DNA from: an uncultured beta proteobacterium
GTDB lineage: Bacteria; Pseudomonadota; Gammaproteobacteria; Burkholderiales; Burkholderiaceae
Direction of reading: 5' to 3'
NCBI GenBank assembly: GCA_903944255.1
Contig: CAJARE010000101.1
Span: 1 to 31,979, forward strand
Length of the DNA: 31,979 nucleotides
Shown piece by piece: positions 1 through 7,916 of the stretch. A program made the position numbers and the translations under genes. Each line of letters opens with the position of its first letter. Position 1 is the stretch's first letter. The notes under the pieces are model-generated. The model was not told the DNA's origin. It did no database searches and saw only the letters and a list, made by a program, of their open reading frames with translations.

Positions 1-717
1 CATCCAGGCGTTGGCAGGGGTATGTAATTCAGTGACATAGCCCTCTGAGAAATTTCCACCCAACAAACTCTCTGGGAGTAAGTCTTGCTCGACAGGCTTT
101 CCTACCTTCCAGACAAATTTTTCATTTTCGTAGGCAACTCCATACCAGTACCAAAAACCATCTTGAAAAATAATCACATCACAGGGAATCGCATCAATGA
201 CTTCATTTGCCAAAATAATGCCCTTGTAATTTTTAGGCAGGGTGCTTAACCAATGGCATTGAGTGGTAGATTTCAGATGAGAAAGACTCGCTGTTAAAAG
301 CTCTTTTTGGCGTTCAGCTAAGTCTGGAGAAATTTCAATAATGTCGTAACGATCTAATGAAAAGCCGAGGACATCCAAGCGCATTAGGATGGATTGGGCG
401 AGCTTGCCAGTTCCTGCCCCAAACTCCAAAATCTGAGTAGGTAAACCATGTGCTTTTAAACCCTCAAGCACTGGCAAAAGCGTTGAGCAGATGGTGGCGC
501 CAAAGAGTGGGCTCAGTTCAGGCGCAGTCGTGAAATCACCACCAGCCCCCAATTTACGTGCCCCAGCACTGTAGTAGCCCATACCTGGCTCATAGAGGGC
601 CATCTCCATAAAGCGAGAAAAGCCTATCCAACCGCCTTCTAGAGCGATTTGGGTAGCTATTTTGTTGCTTAGAAGCTGGCTATGCTCCGTTTCAAGGCTG
701 GTCAAGGTAATATCCAT
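1..717 (-). CDS. SAM-dependent methyltransferase, MidA/NDUFAF7 family (3' end outside window)
   Basis: I translated this reading frame by hand from the minus strand. It opens with ATG at 717 and stays open for 239 codons to the window edge, so only the N-terminal part is here; family members are usually near 350-400 residues. Visible marks are the family block GDFTTAPELSP (residues 60-70), the SAM-binding loop EFGAGTGKLA (98-107) and a later LANEVIDAIP stretch, all typical of DUF185/MidA proteins. The mitochondrial relative NDUFAF7 methylates an arginine in a complex I subunit; the bacterial substrate is not established, so I give no specific role. It is divergent from the pteridine reductase gene, with only 25 bases between the two starts, so the promoters must lie partly inside the genes. 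Confidence 0.88.
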   Translation of the reverse strand, partial: MDITLTSLETEHSQLLSNKIATQIALEGGWIGFSRFMEMALYEPGMGYYSAGARKLGAGGDFTTAPELSPLFGATICSTLLPVLEGLKAHGLPTQILEFGAGTGKLAQSILMRLDVLGFSLDRYDIIEISPDLAERQKELLTASLSHLKSTTQCHWLSTLPKNYKGIILANEVIDAIPCDVIIFQDGFWYWYGVAYENEKFVWKVGKPVEQDLLPESLLGGNFSEGYVTELHTPANAWM

Positions 718-742
718 AGCTCGCTAGTCTAAGAGAATTTAA

Positions 743-1573
743 TTGAACCCAAGTTCAACACCACCATCCCAGCAAAATAAGGCCGTTTTAGTGACTGGCG
801 CTGCTAAGCGTCTTGGTCGAGAAATTGCCTTAGAGTTTGCACGTCAGGGCTGGGATGTTGCTGTTCATTATGGGCGATCTGCAGCCGATGCCCAGGAAAC
901 TGTAAGTCAAATTCAGGGGCTTGGCCGTAAGGCTCAGGCTTTTCAGGCAAACCTTTGTAATGAGAGTGCTATTGCGAGCTTATTTAAGGCAGTGACTGGG
1001 CAATTTCAAGGCTTACATTGCTTAGTCAATAGCGCCTCTATTTTTGAATACGATCGGGCTAATTCTGCAAGTCCGTTAAGCCAGAATAGCTTGCAAGAGC
1101 ATATGCAGGTCAATTTAGTTGCTCCAATGTTACTTTCGCAACTGATGTTTGAGTATCAAAAAAGCAATAGGAAAAACAAGCTAGAAAAAATAGCCGAAGA
1201 CTCGCTGCCATCTATTATTCAATTGCTAGATCAAAAACTCATTAATCTCAATCCTGATTATTTATCTTACACACTATCTAAGGCAGCACTTTTAAGCTCG
1301 GTCGAAATGTTGGCCTTAGACTTTGCCCCACTTCTTCGGGTTGTAGGTTTGGCCCCAGGCATTTCTTTGCCCTCTGGCGATCAAACTGAAGAAGGTTTTG
1401 CAAAAGCACATCAAATGACGCCACTCCAAAGATCGTCTAAACCCATTGAGGTTGCTAAAGCCGCAGTATTTTTAGCACAAGCCAATGCTATTACAGGAAC
1501 AACTTTGTATGTAGATGGTGGCCAGCATCTTTTAGCCTCTACCCGCGACGTGATGTTTAAAACCAATTCATAA
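743..1573 (+). CDS. SDR-family pteridine reductase (PTR1/FolM-like)
   Basis: This is a short-chain dehydrogenase of 276 residues. The cofactor loop TGAAKRLG (18-25), followed by an HYGRSAADA stretch (42-50), is strongly reminiscent of the NADPH-specific pteridine reductase PTR1. The catalytic triad expected for PTR1 can be placed at Asp163, Tyr176 and Lys180 (YTLSK), and a VDGG motif lies near the C-terminus. PTR1/FolM enzymes reduce dihydrobiopterin or dihydromonapterin, and some can reduce dihydrofolate. The next gene, folB, makes a pterin precursor of folate, which supports a pterin substrate. The start is TTG at 743, because TAA lies directly upstream in frame and no early ATG exists; AAGAGA at 731-736 can act as a weak ribosome site. 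A general SDR role cannot be excluded. Confidence 0.82.
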   Translation: MNPSSTPPSQQNKAVLVTGAAKRLGREIALEFARQGWDVAVHYGRSAADAQETVSQIQGLGRKAQAFQANLCNESAIASLFKAVTGQFQGLHCLVNSASIFEYDRANSASPLSQNSLQEHMQVNLVAPMLLSQLMFEYQKSNRKNKLEKIAEDSLPSIIQLLDQKLINLNPDYLSYTLSKAALLSSVEMLALDFAPLLRVVGLAPGISLPSGDQTEEGFAKAHQMTPLQRSSKPIEVAKAAVFLAQANAITGTTLYVDGGQHLLASTRDVMFKTNS

Positions 1574-1594
1574 AAACAATAAAGCTAACAAATT

Positions 1595-1990
1595 ATGCAT
1601 GCCATCCTTTCGCATCCTGCTCTAACTGACTGCCGTCGTTTATTTTTACGAGACTATGAAATTTATATCAATATCGGTGTGCATGATTTTGAGAAGAAGG
1701 CTGAACAACGCGTTATCTTGAATGTTGATTTGTATATACCGCTATCAATGAATACGCCAACTAATGATCAACTAGATGAGGTAGTAGATTACGACTTTAT
1801 GCGGGAAACCATTAAGGAGCGAGCTTCTCAGGGGCACATTCATTTACAAGAAACCTTTTGTGATGATATTGTTGCGGCAATGTTGATGCATCCAAAAGTA
1901 TTGGCTGCGCGCGTCACTACTGCAAAACCAGATGTTTATCCAGACTGTCATTCAGTAGGGGTTGAGGTATTCCGAATCAAGCCAACTTAA
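1595..1990 (+). CDS. folB: dihydroneopterin aldolase
   Basis: The 131-residue product fits FolB, which cleaves 7,8-dihydroneopterin to 6-hydroxymethyl-dihydropterin and glycolaldehyde in cytosolic folate synthesis. Supporting sequence: the N-terminal strand with IGVHDFEKKAEQRV (27-40), the VDYDFMRETI segment (64-73), the conserved glutamate in LQETFCDDI (Glu86) and the C-terminal TTAKPDVYP...VGVEV block with the catalytic lysine (Lys111). It is about ten residues longer than E. coli FolB, with the extra length at the N-terminus. The ATG at 1595 follows the pteridine reductase stop by 21 bases and has no strong Shine-Dalgarno sequence, so expression probably depends on the upstream gene. Confidence 0.92.
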   Translation: MHAILSHPALTDCRRLFLRDYEIYINIGVHDFEKKAEQRVILNVDLYIPLSMNTPTNDQLDEVVDYDFMRETIKERASQGHIHLQETFCDDIVAAMLMHPKVLAARVTTAKPDVYPDCHSVGVEVFRIKPT

Positions 1991-2020
1991 TTCATTAAAA
2001 AGAAAAGAATTTAAAAAATC

Positions 2021-2929
2021 ATGGGCGATATTCGTAAAGTTATTTTCGAAGAAAATAAGCTTGAGAAAAAACTCTGTCGTTTAGTGGGGCAAGCCATTGG
2101 GGACTTTGGCATGATTGAAGACGGCGATAAAGTCATGGTTTGCGTTTCAGGCGGAAAAGATAGTTATGCGATGCTCGACATTCTGCTCAAGTTACGTGAG
2201 CGTGCGCCAATCAGCTTTGAGATTGTGGCAGTCAATCTAGACCAGAAGCAGCCTAACTTTCCCGCTGAAATCCTCCCAAATTACTTAAAGAGTTTAGGCG
2301 TCTCATTTCATATTGAAGAACAAGATACCTACAGTATTGTGAAACGCGTTATTCCAGAAGGAAAAACAACCTGTGGACTGTGTTCGCGTTTACGTCGCGG
2401 AATTTTATATCGTGTTGCCGATGAGTTGGGCGCCACAAAAATTGCACTAGGACATCATCGCGATGACATTCTTGAAACGCTGATGCTCAATATGTTTTAT
2501 GCTGGCAAACTCAAGGGCATGCCGCCTAAGTTGCGCTCTGATGATGGTAAGCACATCGTGATTCGCCCACTGGCATATGTGCCGGAAAAGTTATTAGAGC
2601 GTTACTCAGCTGACATGAATTTCCCCATCATTCCTTGTGACCTTTGTGGCAGTCAGCCCAATTTACAGCGTCAGGCTATGAAGCAAATGCTGCGGGAATG
2701 GGAGAAGCAATACCCAGGTCGTGTTGAGAATCTCTTTAGATCAATGCATCACATCGTGCCATCCCATCTCATGGATGGTGAGGCCTTTGATTTCCAAAAC
2801 TTGGAGATTTCCACCCAGCTGTCAGGGATTGCCGCTAGATCTGCTGGAGATAAGGCAATTGATGAGGCTGAATTAGATGAACTGGCCTGCGGAACCCTCA
2901 TTGCAGGGACTTATAATCCCCCTTTATGA
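2021..2929 (+). CDS. ttcA: tRNA 2-thiocytidine(32) synthetase TtcA
   Basis: TtcA adds sulfur to C32 in the anticodon loop of certain tRNAs, using ATP and an iron-sulfur cluster. The PP-loop SGGKDS is at residues 43-48, and the cluster-binding cysteines lie in TTCGLC (Cys118, Cys121) and PCDLCGSQ (Cys206/Cys209). GHHRDD (144-149) is also typical. The length of 302 residues matches the family (E. coli, 311). The last codons overlap the glmU start by four bases (ATGA at 2926), implying translational coupling; folB lies 30 bases upstream. Confidence 0.95.
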   Translation: MGDIRKVIFEENKLEKKLCRLVGQAIGDFGMIEDGDKVMVCVSGGKDSYAMLDILLKLRERAPISFEIVAVNLDQKQPNFPAEILPNYLKSLGVSFHIEEQDTYSIVKRVIPEGKTTCGLCSRLRRGILYRVADELGATKIALGHHRDDILETLMLNMFYAGKLKGMPPKLRSDDGKHIVIRPLAYVPEKLLERYSADMNFPIIPCDLCGSQPNLQRQAMKQMLREWEKQYPGRVENLFRSMHHIVPSHLMDGEAFDFQNLEISTQLSGIAARSAGDKAIDEAELDELACGTLIAGTYNPPL

Positions 2930-4413
2930 ATATCGTCATATTGGCTGCGGGGCAAGGAAAGCGGATGAAATCCGCATTGCCAAAGGTTCTACAAACTTTA
3001 GCAGGGAAACCCCTTCTTCAGCATGTGTTAAGCACTGCTATATCGATCCAGGGTAAGGCGTCTGAACAGGGCCCTATCGTTGTGCTTGGTCACGGTGCTG
3101 CAGATGTTAAAGAATTTTTGGCAAATGTCAGCAAGATAGATCCTACATTTAGCAAAGTCAGTACTGCACTGCAGGCTAAACAAAAGGGGACTGGGCACGC
3201 ACTGTTACAGGCCCTGCCAAAATTAGATCTACAAGAGCCAACCTTAGTCCTCTATGGAGATGTTCCACTCACCAGCAAGAAAACATTAAGTAAGCTGACA
3301 AAGTTAGCCGATGGTGTACGTGGTAAAGATTGTGCTCTGGCTCTCTTGACTCAAAACCTGAGTAATCCCAGTGGATATGGCCGCATTGTGAGAGACGCCA
3401 ATGGTTTAGTGCAAGAGATTGTTGAAGAGAAAGATGCTACGCTTGTCCAGAAGACAATCAAAGAAATTAATACTGGCATCATGGTCTTGCCAAGCAACTC
3501 TTTGCAGAAATGGTTGAAGGCCTTGCGTTCTAGTAATGCGCAAGGCGAGTATTACTTAACTGACGTGATTGCCATGGCAGTAAGGGATGGCGTGCCGATT
3601 CGTACTACTCAGGCTGATGATGAATTTGAAATCGTTGGCGTGAATAGTCGCGATCAGTTGGCTGCGCTTGAAAGACTTCATCAACTCAATATTGCCAATC
3701 AATTAATGGATGCGGGTGTATCACTAGCTGATCCTGCGCGTATTGATGTGCGCGGCTCGCTTGAGTGTGGTTCAGACGTATTGATTGATGTGGGATGCGT
3801 ATTCGAAGGTAGTGTTACTGTGTCATCCGGCACGAAGATTGGACCTTATTGCGTAATACGTAATAGCGTGATTGGTAAAGGGGTGGTGATTCATGCTTAT
3901 AGCCATATCGATGGTGCCAAGGTCGGACAGCAATCGATCATCGGTCCATATGCACGATTACGACCGGGTGCAGATTTAGCAAATGAGGTTCATATTGGTA
4001 ATTTCGTTGAAGTGAAGAACAGCAAAATTGCAGCCAATAGCAAAGCCAATCATTTGGCTTATGTGGGTGACTCGATTGTCGGATCAAGAGTCAATATTGG
4101 CGCTGGTACGATTACCTGTAACTACGATGGTGTGAATAAACATCAAACTATTATTGAGGATGATGTTTTCATTGGATCTGATACTCAATTGGTTGCGCCG
4201 GTACGGGTAGGACGTGGCGCAACTCTTGGGGCCGGTACGACGCTCACGAAAGATGCGCCACCAAATCAACTCACGGTATCTCGAGTAAAGCAAATTTCAT
4301 TACAGTGGCAGCGCCCGGTTAAAAAAGAAAAAAAGCTTGCAGCTAAAAAGGTAGCAAAGAAAAAAGTATCAGCTCAGAAATCCGCACCAAAATCCGTAAA
4401 GGGTAAAAAATAA
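2926..4413 (+). CDS. glmU: bifunctional GlcNAc-1-P uridyltransferase / GlcN-1-P acetyltransferase, with Lys-rich tail
   Basis: GlmU makes UDP-GlcNAc for peptidoglycan and lipopolysaccharide by acetylating glucosamine-1-phosphate and then uridylating it. The N-terminal nucleotidyltransferase signature LAAGQGKRM...LPK (residues 6-20) and YGDVPL (110-115) are clear. From about residue 265 a left-handed beta-helix of hexapeptide repeats follows, with the acetyltransferase histidine in NHLAYVGD (His376) and the NIGAGTITCNYDG block (390-402). The protein is 495 residues against 456 in E. coli. The excess is mostly a C-terminal tail (465-495) in which 14 of 31 residues are lysine, encoded by a very A-rich stretch at 4318-4410. 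The stop overlaps the glmS start by one base, coupling two steps of one pathway. Confidence 0.96.
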   Translation: MNIVILAAGQGKRMKSALPKVLQTLAGKPLLQHVLSTAISIQGKASEQGPIVVLGHGAADVKEFLANVSKIDPTFSKVSTALQAKQKGTGHALLQALPKLDLQEPTLVLYGDVPLTSKKTLSKLTKLADGVRGKDCALALLTQNLSNPSGYGRIVRDANGLVQEIVEEKDATLVQKTIKEINTGIMVLPSNSLQKWLKALRSSNAQGEYYLTDVIAMAVRDGVPIRTTQADDEFEIVGVNSRDQLAALERLHQLNIANQLMDAGVSLADPARIDVRGSLECGSDVLIDVGCVFEGSVTVSSGTKIGPYCVIRNSVIGKGVVIHAYSHIDGAKVGQQSIIGPYARLRPGADLANEVHIGNFVEVKNSKIAANSKANHLAYVGDSIVGSRVNIGAGTITCNYDGVNKHQTIIEDDVFIGSDTQLVAPVRVGRGATLGAGTTLTKDAPPNQLTVSRVKQISLQWQRPVKKEKKLAAKKVAKKKVSAQKSAPKSVKGKK

Positions 4414-6245
4414 TGTGTGGCATTGTGGGCGCAGCATCACACCAAAATATTGTGGAAGTTTTGGTAGAGGGCCTGCGCCGTCTAGAGTACCGGGGATATG
4501 ACTCCTGTGGTTTTGCTGTCATTAATGGAGATGATGCTAAACATCCAATTGAAAGAGCGCGGACTACTGCGCGGGTTTCAGAGTTGGCAGAACAGGGCAA
4601 AGACTTTCACGGTACCTTAGGAATTGCCCATACCCGTTGGGCGACCCATGGGAAGCCCGATACACAAAATGCTCACCCTCATGTTTCTAATGGCCTGATT
4701 GCAGTGGTACATAATGGCATTATTGAGAACTATGAGAATCTTCGAAATGAATTAAAAGCTGCAGGTTACCTATTTACTTCTGAGACGGATACCGAAGTCA
4801 TTGCGCATTTAATTCATCAGTCATATGTTGCACAAAGCAAGCAAGATTTGCCAGCTGCAGTGCGTTCAGTGTTGCCACAATTACATGGTGCCTACGCAAT
4901 TGGTGTGATTGCTCAAGATAGTCCTAATACGTTAGTCGGTGCACGTGTTGGATCCCCCTTGGTGGTTGCCCTTGGTGATCATGAAAACTTCCTAGCCTCA
5001 GATGCGCTTGCATTAGCAGGCCGCGCTCAGTCGATGATGTATTTGGAGGAAGGCGATGTTGCCATTCTGCAAGCAGAAAGCGTGCAGATTATTGATCAGG
5101 GCGGCAATCCTGTGCAGCGTGATCTTAAGGAAATGCCTGCGCAAGCAGATTCAGTTGATCTTGGGCCGTATCAGCATTACATGCAAAAAGAAATCTTTGA
5201 GCAACCCAGAGCAATTGGCGATACCTTGGCGAACATTGCTACTTTTGGTCCCGAATTATTTGCCGCAAATCCTGACGATTGGAAAGCTTTTGATCAAATC
5301 CTGATTCTGGCATGTGGCACGAGCTACTACTCTGCTTGCGTTGCTAAATATTGGCTAGAAGATATTGCGGGCATTCCAACGCAAGTAGAGATTGCAAGTG
5401 AATATCGCTATCGCACCACAGTACCAAATCCTAAAACTTTGATTGTGGTGGTCTCACAGTCTGGCGAAACTGCAGATACCTTAGCCGCACTGCGTCATGC
5501 AAAAGCCTTAGGTCATCGCTATACATTGGCAATTTGTAATGTAGCTAGTAGCGCAATGGTACGTGAAACAGATTGGCATTTTTTGACCAAAGCAGGCACA
5601 GAAATTGGAGTTGCTTCTACAAAGGCATTCACTACACAGTTACTCGCCCTTTACCTTTTAGCAGTTTCTATTGCAAAAAGAGCGGGTAAGATTTCTCCTG
5701 AAAAAGAAAAAGAATTGCTTCGCGAATTACGTCACTTACCTAAAGCACTTCATGCTGTACTGGCACTTGAGCCACAAATCATTGCTTGGAGTGATGCATT
5801 CGCTAAATGTGAGAATGCCCTGTTCTTAGGCCGTGGACTGCATTACCCAATCGCCTTAGAGGGCGCATTAAAGCTCAAGGAAATTTCCTATATTCATGCA
5901 GAGGCCTATCCTGCGGGCGAGTTAAAGCATGGCCCCCTAGCCTTAGTCACCGACAAAATGCCAGTGGTAACAGTCGCTCCCAATGATGTTTTATTGGAAA
6001 AGTTAAAGTCAAATATGCAAGAAGTCAAAGCGCGAGGTGGCAAGCTTTTTGTCTTTGCTGACCAAGATACCGAGATCGTGAATAGCGAAGGTATTAATGT
6101 GATTCGCCTTCCAGAGCACTATGGCAACCTTTCGCCAATTTTGCACGTTGTTCCATTGCAGCTCTTGGCTTATCACACGGCTTGCGCGCGTGGTACTGAT
6201 GTGGATAAGCCTAGAAATTTAGCTAAGAGTGTCACGGTAGAATAG
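4413..6245 (+). CDS. glmS: glutamine--fructose-6-phosphate aminotransferase (isomerizing)
   Basis: GlmS converts fructose-6-phosphate and glutamine to glucosamine-6-phosphate, the entry step to UDP-GlcNAc. The protein begins MCGIVGA, giving the N-terminal nucleophile cysteine after Met removal, followed by HTRWATHG and HNGIIENYE of the glutaminase domain. Two SIS sugar-isomerase domains follow (CGTSYYSA, VSQSGETADT, and EIGVASTKAFTTQ), and the C-terminus DVDKPRNLAKSVTVE is diagnostic. The 610-residue length matches the family. ATG at 4413 shares one base with the glmU stop. There is no leader in which a glmS ribozyme could sit. Confidence 0.97.
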   Translation: MCGIVGAASHQNIVEVLVEGLRRLEYRGYDSCGFAVINGDDAKHPIERARTTARVSELAEQGKDFHGTLGIAHTRWATHGKPDTQNAHPHVSNGLIAVVHNGIIENYENLRNELKAAGYLFTSETDTEVIAHLIHQSYVAQSKQDLPAAVRSVLPQLHGAYAIGVIAQDSPNTLVGARVGSPLVVALGDHENFLASDALALAGRAQSMMYLEEGDVAILQAESVQIIDQGGNPVQRDLKEMPAQADSVDLGPYQHYMQKEIFEQPRAIGDTLANIATFGPELFAANPDDWKAFDQILILACGTSYYSACVAKYWLEDIAGIPTQVEIASEYRYRTTVPNPKTLIVVVSQSGETADTLAALRHAKALGHRYTLAICNVASSAMVRETDWHFLTKAGTEIGVASTKAFTTQLLALYLLAVSIAKRAGKISPEKEKELLRELRHLPKALHAVLALEPQIIAWSDAFAKCENALFLGRGLHYPIALEGALKLKEISYIHAEAYPAGELKHGPLALVTDKMPVVTVAPNDVLLEKLKSNMQEVKARGGKLFVFADQDTEIVNSEGINVIRLPEHYGNLSPILHVVPLQLLAYHTACARGTDVDKPRNLAKSVTVE

Positions 6246-6362
6246 TTATTTTCTGGGCTTGACTCTTGCCTATAGTTGTGAACAAATTTAGCTATAAAAA
6301 TCAGAGTGTTACAAGGCTATGATTGCAAAACTGTGTTCAAATGACTCTTGTAAAAAGGATAT
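6246..6362 (+). promoter_or_regulatory. intergenic region, probable control region of the RND efflux operon
   Basis: This is the only sizeable gap (117 bases) between glmS and the efflux genes, so a promoter for the latter is expected. I did not find a convincing -35/-10 pair: TTGACT (6259-6264) and TATAAA (6293-6298) are present but 28 bases apart. The octamer GACTCTTG occurs twice (6261-6268 and 6343-6350). The heptamer TTACAAG is at 6309-6315, with further copies described separately. No strong terminator hairpin for glmS is visible, so read-through is possible. Confidence 0.35.
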
Positions 6363-6372
6363 TTGTTACAAG
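6347..6372. promoter_or_regulatory. inverted repeat CTTGTAA-N12-TTACAAG spanning the ribosome binding site
   Basis: The left arm CTTGTAA (6347-6353) and right arm TTACAAG (6366-6372) are perfect 7-base inverted copies separated by 12 bases. The gap holds the AAGGA ribosome site (6355-6359) and most of the possible TTG start at 6363. A third copy of TTACAAG lies at 6309-6315. As DNA this could be the operator of a dimeric repressor; as RNA it could be a small hairpin presenting the ribosome site in its loop. Which applies is inference; no regulator gene is in the window. Confidence 0.4.
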
Positions 6373-7916
6373 TCATGGTTTTTTTAAAAACACACCTGCC
6401 ATCACGACTTCATTTTTTTCTGCTGATTTCTGCAGGACTGCTGTCTGCGTGCGCAGTAGGCCCAGACTTTAAACAACCTGATTCTCCTAAGGCCTCAACT
6501 TATACAGAGAATCCGCTAACTCAAAAACTCACTACTGCTCCTGGAGTGCCTGGCGGAACCGCACAAGAGTTTATTGCCGGAGCCGATATCGAGGCCCAGT
6601 GGTGGGAGCTGTATAAATCACCCGAGCTAGATGTGTTAATTAAAAAAGCGCTTCAACAAAATCCCAGTCTTGGCGCTGCTGATGCTGCATTGCGCTCTGC
6701 TCAAGAAAATGTCAATGCGCAAATTGGTGGGCAATACTTTCCGGCCATTGGTTTAAATGGAAGCGCAGCTAGGCAGCTTCAGCCTGCAGGAATTTTTGGC
6801 TTACCTTATGGTTCTGATATCTATAACGTCTACAACACCTCTGTCAATGTCACCTATAAGCTGGATGTATTTGGAGGCGCACGCCGTGCTGTCGAAAGTG
6901 CTAGGGCACAAGCTGAAATTACACAGTTTCAGTTAGAGGGCGCCTACCTTTCTTTAACTGCCAATATCGTTACTGGGGCCGTTCGTGAGGCCGCTTTGCG
7001 TGCCCAGATGCAGGCCACAGAAGAAATTCTGAAAGCCCAGACTAACTTAGCTGAGTTGACAGAAAAACAACTCGGAATTGGAACCGTTTCTCAAGTGGAT
7101 GTCTCTTCACAAAGAACATTGGTATCGAGCTCACAAGTAGATTTATTTAATTATGAAAGAAATCTCGCCTTTGCTCGAAATCAATTGGCAGTCTTGGTTG
7201 GTGAATTACCAAGTAACGCCAATATCACTAAGTTTGATTTAAGTGCGCTTCGCTTGCCAGAGAAACTACCGCTCTCAGTACCGTCTAGCCTAGTCCGTCA
7301 GCGCCCTGATATTCGTGCAGCAGAAGCTCAATTAAAGTCAACGAATGCCTTAGTGGGGGTGGCAACAGCCAACTTATTGCCACAATTGAATATTACGGCC
7401 GCTATTGGTTCGGCCGCTTTAACTAGCAGCGCTTTATTTGGGCCAAATGCAAGCTTATGGGCAATTGCAGGTGGAATTTTTCAGCCTTTGTTTCAGGGTG
7501 GGCAACTATTAGCGCAGCGCCGTGGTGCGATTGCAAATTACGAACAAGCCGTTTACCAATACCAGGCGACAGTTCTTAAGGCATTTCAGGAGGTGGCTGA
7601 TGCACTTCGCGCTCTTGAGACGGGCTCACAAGCTTTAAAATCCGCCTCGGATGCAGAGCGCTTTGCTTATGAAACACTAGATCTAGTTCAGCAGCAATAC
7701 AAGCTAGGCACTGCAAGTTATTTAGCGGTTCTGTATTACCAAAATCAATATCAATTAGCCAAGGTGAAATCAGTCTCTGCGCAAGCGACGCGTTTTGCTG
7801 ATACCGCAGCACTGTTTGCAGCATTGGGTGGTGGTTGGTGGAATCGTACTGGCCCTGCTTTTCAACCAAAAGACATAGCGAATAAAGATCACAATGAAAC
7901 TTCTGGAAAAAATTAA
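6363..7916 (+). CDS. RND efflux outer-membrane lipoprotein (NodT/OprM family)
   Basis: This is the outer-membrane channel of a tripartite exporter. The N-terminus is a lipoprotein signal with lipobox LLSAC (Cys30 counted from the TTG start), followed by AVGPDFKQP, the usual start of mature NodT/OprM proteins. Two TolC-like repeats of long helices follow, with typical phrases such as LVRQRPDIRAAEAQL and LGIGTVSQVDV. The 517-residue length is normal. Start choice is uncertain: TTG at 6363 is only three bases from AAGGA, while ATG at 6375 (513 residues) is 15 bases away; either leaves an intact signal peptide. The 3' end overlaps the adaptor gene by 23 bases. Confidence 0.93.
   Translation: MLQVMVFLKTHLPSRLHFFLLISAGLLSACAVGPDFKQPDSPKASTYTENPLTQKLTTAPGVPGGTAQEFIAGADIEAQWWELYKSPELDVLIKKALQQNPSLGAADAALRSAQENVNAQIGGQYFPAIGLNGSAARQLQPAGIFGLPYGSDIYNVYNTSVNVTYKLDVFGGARRAVESARAQAEITQFQLEGAYLSLTANIVTGAVREAALRAQMQATEEILKAQTNLAELTEKQLGIGTVSQVDVSSQRTLVSSSQVDLFNYERNLAFARNQLAVLVGELPSNANITKFDLSALRLPEKLPLSVPSSLVRQRPDIRAAEAQLKSTNALVGVATANLLPQLNITAAIGSAALTSSALFGPNASLWAIAGGIFQPLFQGGQLLAQRRGAIANYEQAVYQYQATVLKAFQEVADALRALETGSQALKSASDAERFAYETLDLVQQQYKLGTASYLAVLYYQNQYQLAKVKSVSAQATRFADTAALFAALGGGWWNRTGPAFQPKDIANKDHNETSGKN

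Noticed and set aside
4413..4420. glmS ribozyme or riboswitch
   Set aside because: glmS starts one base inside the end of glmU, leaving no leader for such an RNA.
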